From contig NZ_CBTJ020000019.1 of the NCBI RefSeq assembly GCF_001051235.1, positions 1-34,574 of the forward strand: a stretch of 34,574 bases of DNA. Direction: 5' to 3'. The position numbers were made by a program, and so were the translations under genes. Below, piece by piece: positions 1 through 6,821 of the stretch. Position 1 is the first letter of the stretch; each line of letters opens with the position of its first letter. The stretch is from Candidatus Competibacter denitrificans Run_A_D11 (lineage in GTDB: Bacteria > Pseudomonadota > Gammaproteobacteria > Competibacterales > Competibacteraceae). The notes beneath the pieces were generated by a model, which worked only from the letters and a program-made list of their open reading frames with translations, was not told the DNA's origin and did not search any database.

Positions 1-54
1 TGTCGCTATCAGAAACTGGATGTAGTCTTCATCTGTGACTTTCGGTGGGTTCAT
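1..54 (-). CDS. Transposase, N-terminal fragment (first 18 codons)
   Basis: Read on the minus strand from ATG at 54, the frame gives MNPPKVTDEDYIQFLIAT before it leaves the window. A start of the type MNPPK-x-(T/D)-D-x-DYI-x-FLIA is, from memory, typical of DDE transposases of an IS701/IS4-like group. The start is supported by the purine-rich AAGGAAGG a few bases upstream. No catalytic residues are inside the window, so the family call rests only on this short N-terminus and on the truncated gene next to it. Confidence 0.55.
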   Translation of the reverse strand, partial: MNPPKVTDEDYIQFLIAT

Positions 55-99
55 AACCTTCCTTATCGCTCTTTATCAACCAACTGCGTAACTCCTAAC
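1..99 (-). mobile_element. End of an insertion sequence (partial, runs off the left edge)
   Basis: The minus strand carries a transposase start at 54 with a strong ribosome binding site (AAGGAAGG, about 57-64), and roughly 40 bases of non-coding DNA lie outside it. To the right of about base 99 the plus strand abruptly becomes GNAT acetyltransferase coding sequence. The outer tip, read inwards, begins near GTTAGGAGTTACGCAG. I infer the IS boundary at about 99-102 from where the acetyltransferase homology begins. The other end of the element and the target duplication are outside the window, so the terminal inverted repeat cannot be checked. Confidence 0.6.
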
Positions 100-396
100 G
101 GTGAATCGGTTTTGCTGCCGGACTATCGGAACAGAGGATTAGGCAAGCGGTTTTTCGAGGAGCGCGAAGCCCATGTTCGCGATTTGGCGCGTTTCGACAC
201 GGTTTGTTTCTGCGCCGTTGAGCGACCCACAGACCATCCACGTCGGCCGGCGGGTTATCAGCCGCTTGATACGTTTTGGCATCGACGCGGCTTTGTCCAG
301 CACCCGGAATTGCGCACGACCTTCTCCTGGCAGGATCGGGATGAAACCGCCGAATCGGCCAAACCGATGGTGTTTTGGCTAAAACCCTTGGGCTAA
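100..396 (+). pseudogene. GNAT-family N-acetyltransferase, 5' end removed by IS insertion
   Basis: The frame from about 100 to the TAA at 394-396 reads GESVLLPDYRNRGLGKRFFEERE and continues for about 98 codons. RNRGLG is the acetyl-CoA pyrophosphate-binding loop (R/Q-x-x-G-x-G/A) of GNAT enzymes, and the rest (the HRRGF and FWLKPL region) matches the C-terminal half of that fold. Family members of this kind are usually near 200 residues, so about half is missing. The frame stays open leftwards to base 1, but that part is IS DNA, which codes on the opposite strand. A TTG at 112 could in principle start translation, but the product would lack the N-terminal half of the fold. Most likely a dead gene; substrate unknown. 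Confidence 0.65.
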
Positions 397-439
397 AATT
401 GCTACGCGCCGCGACGATCTAAGCCTCTGATCGGGCTTC

Positions 440-1804
440 TCAAGCCTCCACCGCCGGCAAACCGGATAGCGCCATGCTCAGTTCGGCTTCGTCATAGTTT
501 TGGTCCAGCAGTTTACCGGCAAAATAATCCATATATGCCTGCATATCGAAGTGACCATGACCGGAGAGGTTAAACAGGATCGCTCGGCTTACCCCTTCCG
601 CCTTGCAGCGTAGCGCCTCATCAATCGCGCCTCTCACCGCATGATTGCTTTCCGGGGCTGGCAAAATACCTTCAGCACGCGCGAACTGGACACCGGCTTC
701 GAAACAACCAATCTGATGGTAAGCACGCGCCTCGATCAGGCCCAATTCCTTGGCGTGACTGACCAGCGGGGCCATACCGTGATATCGCAATCCCCCAGCG
801 TGAAAGCCGGGCGGCGTGAAGGTCGCGCCCAGGGTGTGCATTTTAACCAGCGGCGTCAGATGCGCAGTATCGCCGAAATCGTAGGCGTAGCGACCGCGAG
901 TGAGAGTGGGACAGGCCGCCGGCTCGATGGCAAGGGTACGTACCGCCGGCCCGCCGCGCAAATGCGCACCGATGAACGGAAACGCGATACCGGCCAGATT
1001 AGAACCGCCACCGGCACAACCAACCACCACATCGGGATAATCGTCCGCCAGTTCCAATTGCGCCATGGCTTCAAGACCCGTCACGGTTTGATGCAGCAGA
1101 ACGTGATTGAGGACTGAACCGAGCGCGTAATTGGTATCGGGCCGTTGGGCGGCAACTTCGACCGCTTCGGAGATGGCGATTCCGAGGCTGCCAGGATGGT
1201 CCGCGTGACGGGCGAGCGCCGCCCGGCCCGAAGCGGTTTCCTCTGATGGCGAGGCCACACAGCGCGCCCCGTAAGTCTCCATTAAGGCACGGCGATAGGG
1301 TTTCTGCTGATAGGACACTCGTACCATGAAGACATGTACGTCAATTCCAAACAAAGCCCCCGCGAACGCCAGCGATGATCCCCACTGTCCGGCACCGGTT
1401 TCGGTGGCGATGCGCCGAATGCCCGCTTCTTTGTTATAGAACGCCTGCGCAACAGCGGTGTTGGGTTTATGGCTGCCGGCTGGGCTGACGCCCTCGTATT
1501 TGTAATAAATCCGTGCTGGGGTATCCAAAACCTTTTCTAGGCGGCGAGCACGGTAAAGAGGACTCGGCCGCCACTGTCGGTAAATCGCCCGGACTGGTTC
1601 TGGAATGGCGATCTCGCGTTCGGTGGCGACTTCCTGCTGAATCAAAGACATGGGGAACAGGGGCGCCAGATCATCCGGGCCGATGGGCTGGAGCGTGCCC
1701 GGATGCAGTACCGGCGGCGGTGGTTTCGGTAAGTCGGCGACCAGGTTGTACCAGAAGGTGGGCATCCGGTTTTCATCAAGCAGGTATTTTACGGTCTCGC
1801 TCAT
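440..1804 (-). CDS. trpB2: TrpB2-type tryptophan synthase beta-like PLP enzyme
   Basis: A 454-residue fold-type II pyridoxal-phosphate enzyme. It carries the substrate entry motif RPSPLYRA (79-86), the Schiff-base lysine K113 in GSHKPN, the ETGAGQWG substrate carboxylate loop (about 135-142) and the glycine-rich phosphate cup GCAGGGSN (262-269). The length and the long N-terminal segment are typical of TrpB2, the stand-alone relative of TrpB, which is about 400 residues. TrpB2 proteins can condense indole with serine to give tryptophan; the natural role varies and is often unknown. No trpA is present in the window. The ATG at 1804 is preceded by GGAAAAG. The gene is codirectional with the ter operon but separated from it by a terminator that ends about ten bases before this start codon. 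Confidence 0.88.
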   Translation of the reverse strand: MSETVKYLLDENRMPTFWYNLVADLPKPPPPVLHPGTLQPIGPDDLAPLFPMSLIQQEVATEREIAIPEPVRAIYRQWRPSPLYRARRLEKVLDTPARIYYKYEGVSPAGSHKPNTAVAQAFYNKEAGIRRIATETGAGQWGSSLAFAGALFGIDVHVFMVRVSYQQKPYRRALMETYGARCVASPSEETASGRAALARHADHPGSLGIAISEAVEVAAQRPDTNYALGSVLNHVLLHQTVTGLEAMAQLELADDYPDVVVGCAGGGSNLAGIAFPFIGAHLRGGPAVRTLAIEPAACPTLTRGRYAYDFGDTAHLTPLVKMHTLGATFTPPGFHAGGLRYHGMAPLVSHAKELGLIEARAYHQIGCFEAGVQFARAEGILPAPESNHAVRGAIDEALRCKAEGVSRAILFNLSGHGHFDMQAYMDYFAGKLLDQNYDEAELSMALSGLPAVEA

Positions 1805-1811
1805 GAGTCTT

Positions 1812-1849
1812 TTCCAAAAAGCAAAAGCCCGCCAGGAAATCGGCGGGCT
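1812..1849 (-). terminator. Rho-independent terminator between terE and trpB2
   Basis: On the minus strand AGCCCGCC (1849-1842) pairs perfectly with GGCGGGCT (1833-1826) around an 8-base loop, and TTTGCTTTTT follows. This is a standard intrinsic terminator for transcripts reading out of terE. Its T-run ends only about ten bases before the trpB2 ATG, so it either insulates trpB2 or acts as an attenuator for it. Confidence 0.8.
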
Positions 1850-1857
1850 AAGTGAAT

Positions 1858-1880
1858 GCAGCGCGGCGATTGGGCGCTGC
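1858..1880 (-). other. Second hairpin in the terE-trpB2 gap
   Basis: GCAGCGC at 1858-1864 is the reverse complement of GCGCTGC at 1874-1880, giving a 7-bp stem with a 9-base loop just upstream (minus strand) of the terminator. It has no T-run of its own. It could stabilise the ter mRNA 3' end or belong to a leader structure of trpB2. A TAAAAT that could serve as a -10 box lies at about 1889-1884, without a good -35. Confidence 0.4.
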
Positions 1881-1895
1881 TGATTTTAACTGAGT

Positions 1896-2474
1896 CTAGC
1901 CGAGATTAACGCCGAAATCGCGCGCCACTGCTGCCAAGCCACCCGCATAGCCCTGGCCGATGGCCTTGAACTTCCATTCGTCATTGTTGCGATAGAGTTC
2001 GCCGAAGATCATGGCCGTCTCAGTGGAGGCGTCTTCGGACAAATCGTAGCGGGCAATCTCCTGATCACCCTCAGCATTGAGCGCGCGGATGTAGGCGTTG
2101 CTGACCTGTCCAAAGTTTTGCTTGCGGGCCTCGGCATCGTGAATGGTGACTACAAACGCCACTTTAGCCGTATTGGCTTCCATCGCATCCAGGGTAATCT
2201 CGATGACCTCATCGTCGCCGGCACCTTCACCAGTGCGGTTATCGCCTTGATGGGCAACCGCCCCAGAGGGGTCTTTGGGGTTGTTATAAAAGACGAAATG
2301 CTGGTCACTCAGCACCTTGCCATCGGCGTTCAGCACAAACGCCGAAGCATCCAAGTCGAAAGCGCTGCCGTCGGTCTTGCGCAAATCCCAACCCAGGCCA
2401 AAGCGGACGCGCTTCAAACCAGGCACCTGCTTGCTCAAGGAAACGTTGCCGCCTTTTTGCAGTGAAATAGCCAT
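1896..2474 (-). CDS. terE: TerD-family tellurium/stress resistance protein TerE
   Basis: A 192-residue single TerD domain. It starts [15 protein letters not shown], carries the acidic DLDASAF motif near residue 40 and the [13 protein letters not shown] cluster near 78-90, both known calcium-binding segments in this family, and ends with the conserved [14 protein letters not shown] block. It is the sixth and last gene of the terZABCDE order, which is why I call it TerE. TerD-family proteins are cytoplasmic and required for resistance to tellurite, phage and colicins; the molecular mechanism is not settled. The ATG at 2474 has AAAGGA upstream. It is closely similar to the neighbouring TerD, as expected for paralogues from tandem duplication. 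Confidence 0.9.
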   Translation of the reverse strand: MAISLQKGGNVSLSKQVPGLKRVRFGLGWDLRKTDGSAFDLDASAFVLNADGKVLSDQHFVFYNNPKDPSGAVAHQGDNRTGEGAGDDEVIEITLDAMEANTAKVAFVVTIHDAEARKQNFGQVSNAYIRALNAEGDQEIARYDLSEDASTETAMIFGELYRNNDEWKFKAIGQGYAGGLAAVARDFGVNLG

Positions 2475-2524
2475 GCTGTCATCCTTTTAGTTGCGAGATA
2501 AAGGAAGACCGGTGGAGTGACCGG

Positions 2525-3100
2525 TCAGATCTTGATGCCATATTGGTTGCACATCGCCGCTAGCCCACCCGCATAGCCTTGACCGACCGCGCCGAATTTC
2601 CACTCGCTGCCATGGCGATAAATCTCGCCGAAAATCATCGCCGTCTCGGTCGAGGCGTCCTCAGCCAGATCATAGCGCGCCACTTCGGCATTGGTTTCGG
2701 CATTGACCAACCGGATGAAGGCGTTGCCAACCTGGCCGAAGTTTTGCCGCCGTTGGTCCGCTTCGTGAATGGTGACGGTGAAGGTGATTTTTTGTACGTC
2801 CGCCGGTACTTTGGTCAAATCGACCATGACCGCCTCGTCGTCACCCTCGCCGGCACCCGTCCGGTTATCGCCGGTATGTTGCACCGAACCACAGGCGGAT
2901 TTTAGCTGGTTGTAAAAAATGAAATCGGCTTCGGAACGGACCTTGCCGCTTGCGTCCAACAAGAACGCGGAAGCGTCCAGATCAAAATCGGCGCCGTCAG
3001 TGGCGCGAGCGTCCCAGCCCAGCCCTACCAAGACTTTCTTCAGGTCCGGTGCTTCCTTACTGAGGGATAATTTACCGCCTTTATTCAGAGAAATAGCCAT
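2525..3100 (-). CDS. terD: TerD-family tellurium/stress resistance protein TerD
   Basis: A 191-residue TerD domain beginning [18 protein letters not shown]. The [10 protein letters not shown] and [13 protein letters not shown] motifs supply the expected aspartates for two calcium ions, and the C-terminus has [17 protein letters not shown] chose the ATG at 3100 rather than the longer open frame to 3202. The 3100 start matches the family N-terminus exactly and has GGGAGGA nine bases upstream; the extra 34 residues look like untranslated leader. It lies between terC (gap 108 bp) and terE (gap 50 bp), all on the minus strand. Confidence 0.92.
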   Translation of the reverse strand: MAISLNKGGKLSLSKEAPDLKKVLVGLGWDARATDGADFDLDASAFLLDASGKVRSEADFIFYNQLKSACGSVQHTGDNRTGAGEGDDEAVMVDLTKVPADVQKITFTVTIHEADQRRQNFGQVGNAFIRLVNAETNAEVARYDLAEDASTETAMIFGEIYRHGSEWKFGAVGQGYAGGLAAMCNQYGIKI

Positions 3101-3208
3101 ATTTAAGTATCCTCCCGTAGGTGAATGGGGATAGGGGAGTATGGAAAAGGCCAAGGGCAGGCGGATCGAAATGGCGAGCACTTCATACGCACTGCCCGGC
3201 AACGGTGG

Positions 3209-4288
3209 TCAGATTTCTCGATCACGCGCCTCAATCTGTTCTTCAACTTTTGCTTGCTGAACTGTGCTTGCGTCTTTCGGCTCATCTTTCGCTGGCAACA
3301 CCAACGAGGCAATCACACCCACCGCCAAAGTGCCGAGGATGATCATCAGACTCAGGTCAGCGGAAATGTTAAACCCAGGCCAGTGGAACAAGTGGTTAGA
3401 CGCCTGCAACGCCAGCTTAAAGGCGATGAAGAACAACAGCGCGGCCACGGCCTTGTCCAAATGGATCAAGTATTTCTGCGCTGCTGCCAGCACAAAGTAC
3501 AACGAGCGCAAGCCGAGGATGGCAAAAATGACGGCCGAATAGACCAGCAACGGTTCGCGGGTCACTGCGATGATCGCCGGAACCGAATCAAAGGCAAAAA
3601 TGATATCGGAAACCTCAATCACCACCAGACACAGCAGCATTGGCGTGGCATACAGCGCCGCCTTGCGGGCGACCTGAATACCGGAATCCTGGGCTACCAT
3701 GGTTTCGACATGCGCGCGGTCAACAAAGAAGTGATTCCCGTACAGGCGCGGATAAACCGGGATCAATTTTTGGGTGAATCGTACCGACCAATGATCGGAA
3801 TAATCCTCAATTTCATCATCCCCACCGACTCCAGATAGCATCTTCCAGCCAGTCCAGGCCACGATGGCGGCGAACACAAATTCGATCCAGGTGCTCAGTC
3901 CAAACAGCGTGGTGCCGAAGGCGATGAACAGCATCCGAAAAAGCACTGCGCCCAGAATTCCAAAGTACAAAATCCGGTGTTGCAAAGCGCCCTTGATCCC
4001 GAATGAGGCAAAGATTGCGACGAACACCATCAGGTTGTCCACTGACAACGATTTTTCCAGGATGTAGCCGGCCAGGAACAGTTCAGCAAATTCTGCGCCA
4101 TGATGAAGCTTGATGTAAAAATAAAAGCCGATAGCGAGGAAAATCCAGAACAGTGACCACGCCGTGGCATTGGCGATACTGATGTCCTTGCCGTCTCGGT
4201 GCAGCCGCAGATCCAGCCACACTGAAAAGATGACCACCGCCGCAAAGATGGCGATGGTTTCCAGAGGATAACCGATGTGATGTTCCAT
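3209..4288 (-). CDS. terC: TerC-family integral membrane protein
   Basis: A 359-residue polytopic membrane protein with about eight to nine hydrophobic segments. Hallmarks are AGYILEKSLSVDNLMVF around residues 73-90 and, in the second half, VVIEVSDIIFAFDSVPAI, the conserved acidic intramembrane pairs of the TerC family. TerC proteins are proposed to handle metal ions (alx and MntP-like relatives affect manganese) and in ter clusters form the membrane anchor for TerB and TerD. It sits 12 bp downstream of terB. The C-terminal 30 residues are a charged cytoplasmic tail. The length is close to enterobacterial TerC (about 346 residues). Confidence 0.92.
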   Translation of the reverse strand: MEHHIGYPLETIAIFAAVVIFSVWLDLRLHRDGKDISIANATAWSLFWIFLAIGFYFYIKLHHGAEFAELFLAGYILEKSLSVDNLMVFVAIFASFGIKGALQHRILYFGILGAVLFRMLFIAFGTTLFGLSTWIEFVFAAIVAWTGWKMLSGVGGDDEIEDYSDHWSVRFTQKLIPVYPRLYGNHFFVDRAHVETMVAQDSGIQVARKAALYATPMLLCLVVIEVSDIIFAFDSVPAIIAVTREPLLVYSAVIFAILGLRSLYFVLAAAQKYLIHLDKAVAALLFFIAFKLALQASNHLFHWPGFNISADLSLMIILGTLAVGVIASLVLPAKDEPKDASTVQQAKVEEQIEARDREI

Positions 4289-4300
4289 GGTCTCGCGCGC

Positions 4301-4753
4301 TTAGAGGTCAAAATCTTTGGGGTTGAGGCCCAATTCGGCGCAGATTTTACTCGCCACTGCCTTCTCATCAGGATCGAAATTACCATCGGCGGCGCCGATG
4401 GCACAGCAAACTCGCACCATCAAGCGGGCTTCCGCGTCCTTGCCCTTGAGCTTACTGACCACCTGCAAAGCACTGGCTTGACCAATCTGATGGTCGAATT
4501 CGAACTGTTTTGAGTATTTGTCGAAAATGGCGATGACTTCCTGCACATCGAACACCGATAACACCTCGGAGTTGCGCAGGAAACCCATCATTTTTTGCTT
4601 TTCCTCAGGCTTGACCACGCCGTCCGCGTGGGCAACCAGCGCACAGCCGGCTACCACTGCTTCCAGGAAACTTTTGTTTTTAAACTTGCTCACCTCCGTT
4701 TTCAAGTTCGCGGCGACTTCGCTGTAACGCTGCTTCAACCATTCAAGGGCCAT
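4301..4753 (-). CDS. terB: TerB-family tellurite resistance protein
   Basis: A 150-residue all-helical protein, matching the usual TerB length of about 151. It shows the two internally repeated acidic motifs, HADGVVKPEEK near residues 42-52 and AADGNFDPDEK near 120-130. In the solved TerB fold these form the metal-binding surface. It starts MALEWLKQRYSE with GGAG upstream. TerB is cytoplasmic and membrane-associated and is thought to link TerC to the TerD-type proteins. It lies between terA (45 bp gap) and terC (12 bp gap) in the same operon. Confidence 0.92.
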   Translation of the reverse strand: MALEWLKQRYSEVAANLKTEVSKFKNKSFLEAVVAGCALVAHADGVVKPEEKQKMMGFLRNSEVLSVFDVQEVIAIFDKYSKQFEFDHQIGQASALQVVSKLKGKDAEARLMVRVCCAIGAADGNFDPDEKAVASKICAELGLNPKDFDL

Positions 4754-4798
4754 ATTGGATGTCTCCGTATTTTCAGTAAATGTATAACGAAAAAGGAA

Positions 4799-6043
4799 TC
4801 AGTCTTTGGAACCCGCCACCCAGCGCAAGCCAAAGCCATACGCTTGGTCGAGATCGCGATGATCCCGGAAATAGTCCACGAGTTTGGTGACTTTTAGGTT
4901 ACCGCTTTGATTTTCCAGCATCGCCAACGCACACATGCGCTGGTCATTGCGATGGCTGTCTAACCGGATTTCCAAAGTCGGTTGGCCGGGCGCTTGCAGG
5001 GTAACGACCGCATCAGTTTCTGACCAGTTGGGTGCGCCTTCGTAGATCATGGCAAATAGCACGATCCGATCCAGCTCATGCCAATATTGGCCGTTGATGT
5101 GCAGAAATTCCCCAGCAGCACTCGCACCGCTGCGGTCGTCGCCCATCAGTTGGATATAGGGCGGCTGATGAAGACTGCCGAAGGTATTCCCAAGCGCCTG
5201 CACCGCCCCGCCCCGACCGTCACGTAGCTTAAATAGACAACCCAAATCGAGATCGACTTTGCGCCCGCCGGTGAGCCGGCCAAAAAAACCCTTACCACCA
5301 CCAGTGCCCTGATGCCAGTTCAAGTTGACAACGATTTCACCAAATCCTTGTGCCTTCTTTTCCAGCGAAATGCTTGGATTTTTCTTATCAAGGGTGATTT
5401 TTTCCAGCCGGATGGGTTGCGATGCCGGTGTGGGAACCGGTGGCGGCGGTGGTGGCGGGGAGGGAGCAGCAGGAGCCGGTCCAGGCGGCGGGGCAGCATC
5501 GGGATCGTCGCCGACATCCACCCCATATTGGCGAGCCAGCGGCGCCAGGCCACCGACAAAACCCTGACCCACGGCGCGAAACTTCCATTCGCTGTTACGC
5601 ACATAGAACTCACCGACAATCAGCGCGGTTTCGGCCATCATTTTGGTCGCCAGCGGAAAAGCGGCCAACACCGATTTGGTTTGTGCATCGCGGATTTCCG
5701 CCCGCACTTGCGCCAACTGGCCAAAAGAGTGCCCGCGCCGTAGCCCCTGGTCGATAGTCAGCGCAACGACGATCCGTTCAATGGCTGCCGGGAGTTGCCC
5801 AAAGGTGACGGTAAAAGCCCGTGCATCGCCAGCGCGCTGGATACCGCCACCTGACAGGGCTGGCTGATTGTAGAATACAAAATCATCATCGCCGCGCACG
5901 GTTCCCGCCGCTGTGAGGGCAAACGCGCTGGAATCGAGAGTCAACGGCGTGCTGGTTGGCTCCCAGGCCAAGGTGATCTCGACCACGGCCGGCGCCAGGC
6001 TATGCTTGGTAATGGAAAAATTCTGACCGGGTTGCAAATCCAT
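4799..6043 (-). CDS. terA: TerA: two TerD-like domains joined by a proline-rich linker
   Basis: Starting at the ATG at 6043 the protein has 414 residues. Residues 1-175 form a TerD-like domain ending SEWKFRAVGQGFVGGL. About 178-210 is a linker almost wholly of proline and alanine (a run of eight prolines). About 211-414 is a second, divergent TerD-like domain with VDLDLGCLF and MGDDRSG motifs. In the first domain the usual GDNRTG calcium loop is degraded to GDARAF, so it may not bind metal; the second keeps GDDRSG. I rejected the open extension to 6151 because it overlaps terZ and does not resemble TerA. The gene begins 20 bp after the terZ stop; a good ribosome binding site is not obvious, so translational coupling is possible. 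Confidence 0.85.
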   Translation of the reverse strand: MDLQPGQNFSITKHSLAPAVVEITLAWEPTSTPLTLDSSAFALTAAGTVRGDDDFVFYNQPALSGGGIQRAGDARAFTVTFGQLPAAIERIVVALTIDQGLRRGHSFGQLAQVRAEIRDAQTKSVLAAFPLATKMMAETALIVGEFYVRNSEWKFRAVGQGFVGGLAPLARQYGVDVGDDPDAAPPPGPAPAAPSPPPPPPPVPTPASQPIRLEKITLDKKNPSISLEKKAQGFGEIVVNLNWHQGTGGGKGFFGRLTGGRKVDLDLGCLFKLRDGRGGAVQALGNTFGSLHQPPYIQLMGDDRSGASAAGEFLHINGQYWHELDRIVLFAMIYEGAPNWSETDAVVTLQAPGQPTLEIRLDSHRNDQRMCALAMLENQSGNLKVTKLVDYFRDHRDLDQAYGFGLRWVAGSKD

Positions 6044-6062
6044 GAGAAAAATCCGATGGGGA

Positions 6063-6668
6063 TTACAGGTAAGGCCGGAGCGCCGGCATGAGTTCATGAA
6101 ATGTGCGGCCGCTGGCATGGTCACCGATGGCCTGCAATTTCCATTCACCATCGGTATGGCGATACAATTTGGTCATGATCAGGCCGGTGTAGTTTCCACC
6201 CTCTAATGATAGATCGAAGCGAGCGACCTCGCGGTTGTCAGTACCATCGACAATACGGCATAACGCGCTCGGAATACCAGCAAACCCCTCGCCACTGAAG
6301 CTATTGACGGTGAAGATGAGGGTTTGCACCTGCGCGGGCAGGCGCGACAAGTCGATACTGATGCGTTCGTTCTCGGCGCTGTCTTGACCGCCTCCTGAAC
6401 GATCATCGCCACTGTGTTGAACGGAGCCACAATGGCTTTTCAGTTGTCTGAACCAGACGGTATCGACCAGAGCGCCATTGGCGTCGAACAGGAGACAGGA
6501 GGCGTCCAAATCGACCGCTTCCTGACGGGTACCAGCACCGAAGCCTAAAAAGCCCCGGCTTTGCACTTGCTTCATGCCCCAGCCAAGCCCCATTACGACC
6601 TGGCTCAAACCGCGCCCGGTCTCTTTTTGCAGGCTGATGCGCTGTCCTTTTTGCAGGTTGATGGCCAT
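6063..6668 (-). CDS. terZ: TerZ-like TerD-family protein, first gene of the ter operon
   Basis: A 201-residue TerD-domain protein starting MAINLQKGQRISLQKE. Compared with TerD it has the longer insertion typical of TerZ (SRGFLGFGAGTRQEAVDLDAS, split by the first calcium motif), and later GDDRSGGGQDSAENE and DGEWKLQAIGDHASG. Calcium-coordinating aspartates appear retained. It is the first gene behind a predicted sigma70 promoter (6764-6736) and has GAGG six bases before the ATG. Gene order (Z, A, B, C, D, E) supports the name. terF and the terW/terXY genes seen in some plasmid clusters are not present. Confidence 0.85.
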   Translation of the reverse strand: MAINLQKGQRISLQKETGRGLSQVVMGLGWGMKQVQSRGFLGFGAGTRQEAVDLDASCLLFDANGALVDTVWFRQLKSHCGSVQHSGDDRSGGGQDSAENERISIDLSRLPAQVQTLIFTVNSFSGEGFAGIPSALCRIVDGTDNREVARFDLSLEGGNYTGLIMTKLYRHTDGEWKLQAIGDHASGRTFHELMPALRPYL

Positions 6669-6735
6669 ACGATGCCTCTAAATGAAGTTACTGGTGTGAA
6701 TGAAGTGTTGGAGTAATGGCTTCTCGAATAGCCAA

Positions 6736-6764
6736 AACATACGGACGCTTCACGACATTTTCAA
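6736..6764 (-). promoter_or_regulatory. Predicted sigma70 promoter of the ter operon
   Basis: On the minus strand TTGAAA (6764-6759) and TATGTT (6741-6736) are separated by exactly 17 bases. That is five of six and four of six matches to consensus. The transcript would begin near 6729, about 60 bases before terZ. The -35 region overlaps the promoter predicted for the divergent Sel1 gene, so the two could compete or share a regulator. Confidence 0.55.
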
Positions 6765-6780
6765 GTTGTTTCAATATATT
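6752..6780 (+). promoter_or_regulatory. Predicted sigma70 promoter of the Sel1-repeat gene
   Basis: ACGACA (6752-6757), 17 bases, then TATATT (6775-6780). The -35 is weak (four of six matches) and the -10 good (five of six). The transcript would begin near 6787, about 35 bases before the ATG at 6822, which has GGAGGG just upstream. It overlaps the ter promoter on the other strand. Confidence 0.4.
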
Positions 6781-6821
6781 TTAACTTTTGGTACCTGGCT
6801 ATTGCCCAGTCTGGAGGGATC

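Noticed and set aside
421..438. AAGCC/GGCTT stem between the GNAT remnant and trpB2
   Set aside because: Only a 5-6 bp stem without a T-run; too weak to call a terminator.
641..1117. 158-codon open frame opposite trpB2
   Set aside because: It is antisense to strongly conserved PLP-enzyme codons and has no family resemblance.
1804..1895. A Trp-rich leader peptide before trpB2
   Set aside because: No ATG with tandem TGG codons exists in this gap, so classical trp attenuation is not supported.
3101..3202. Longer open frame extending terD by 34 residues
   Set aside because: TerD proteins begin MAIS-x-x-KGG; the ATG at 3100 has a ribosome binding site and the extension looks like untranslated leader.
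6044..6151. Longer open frame at the 5' end of terA
   Set aside because: It overlaps terZ and does not match TerA; the ATG at 6043 starts the recognisable domain.
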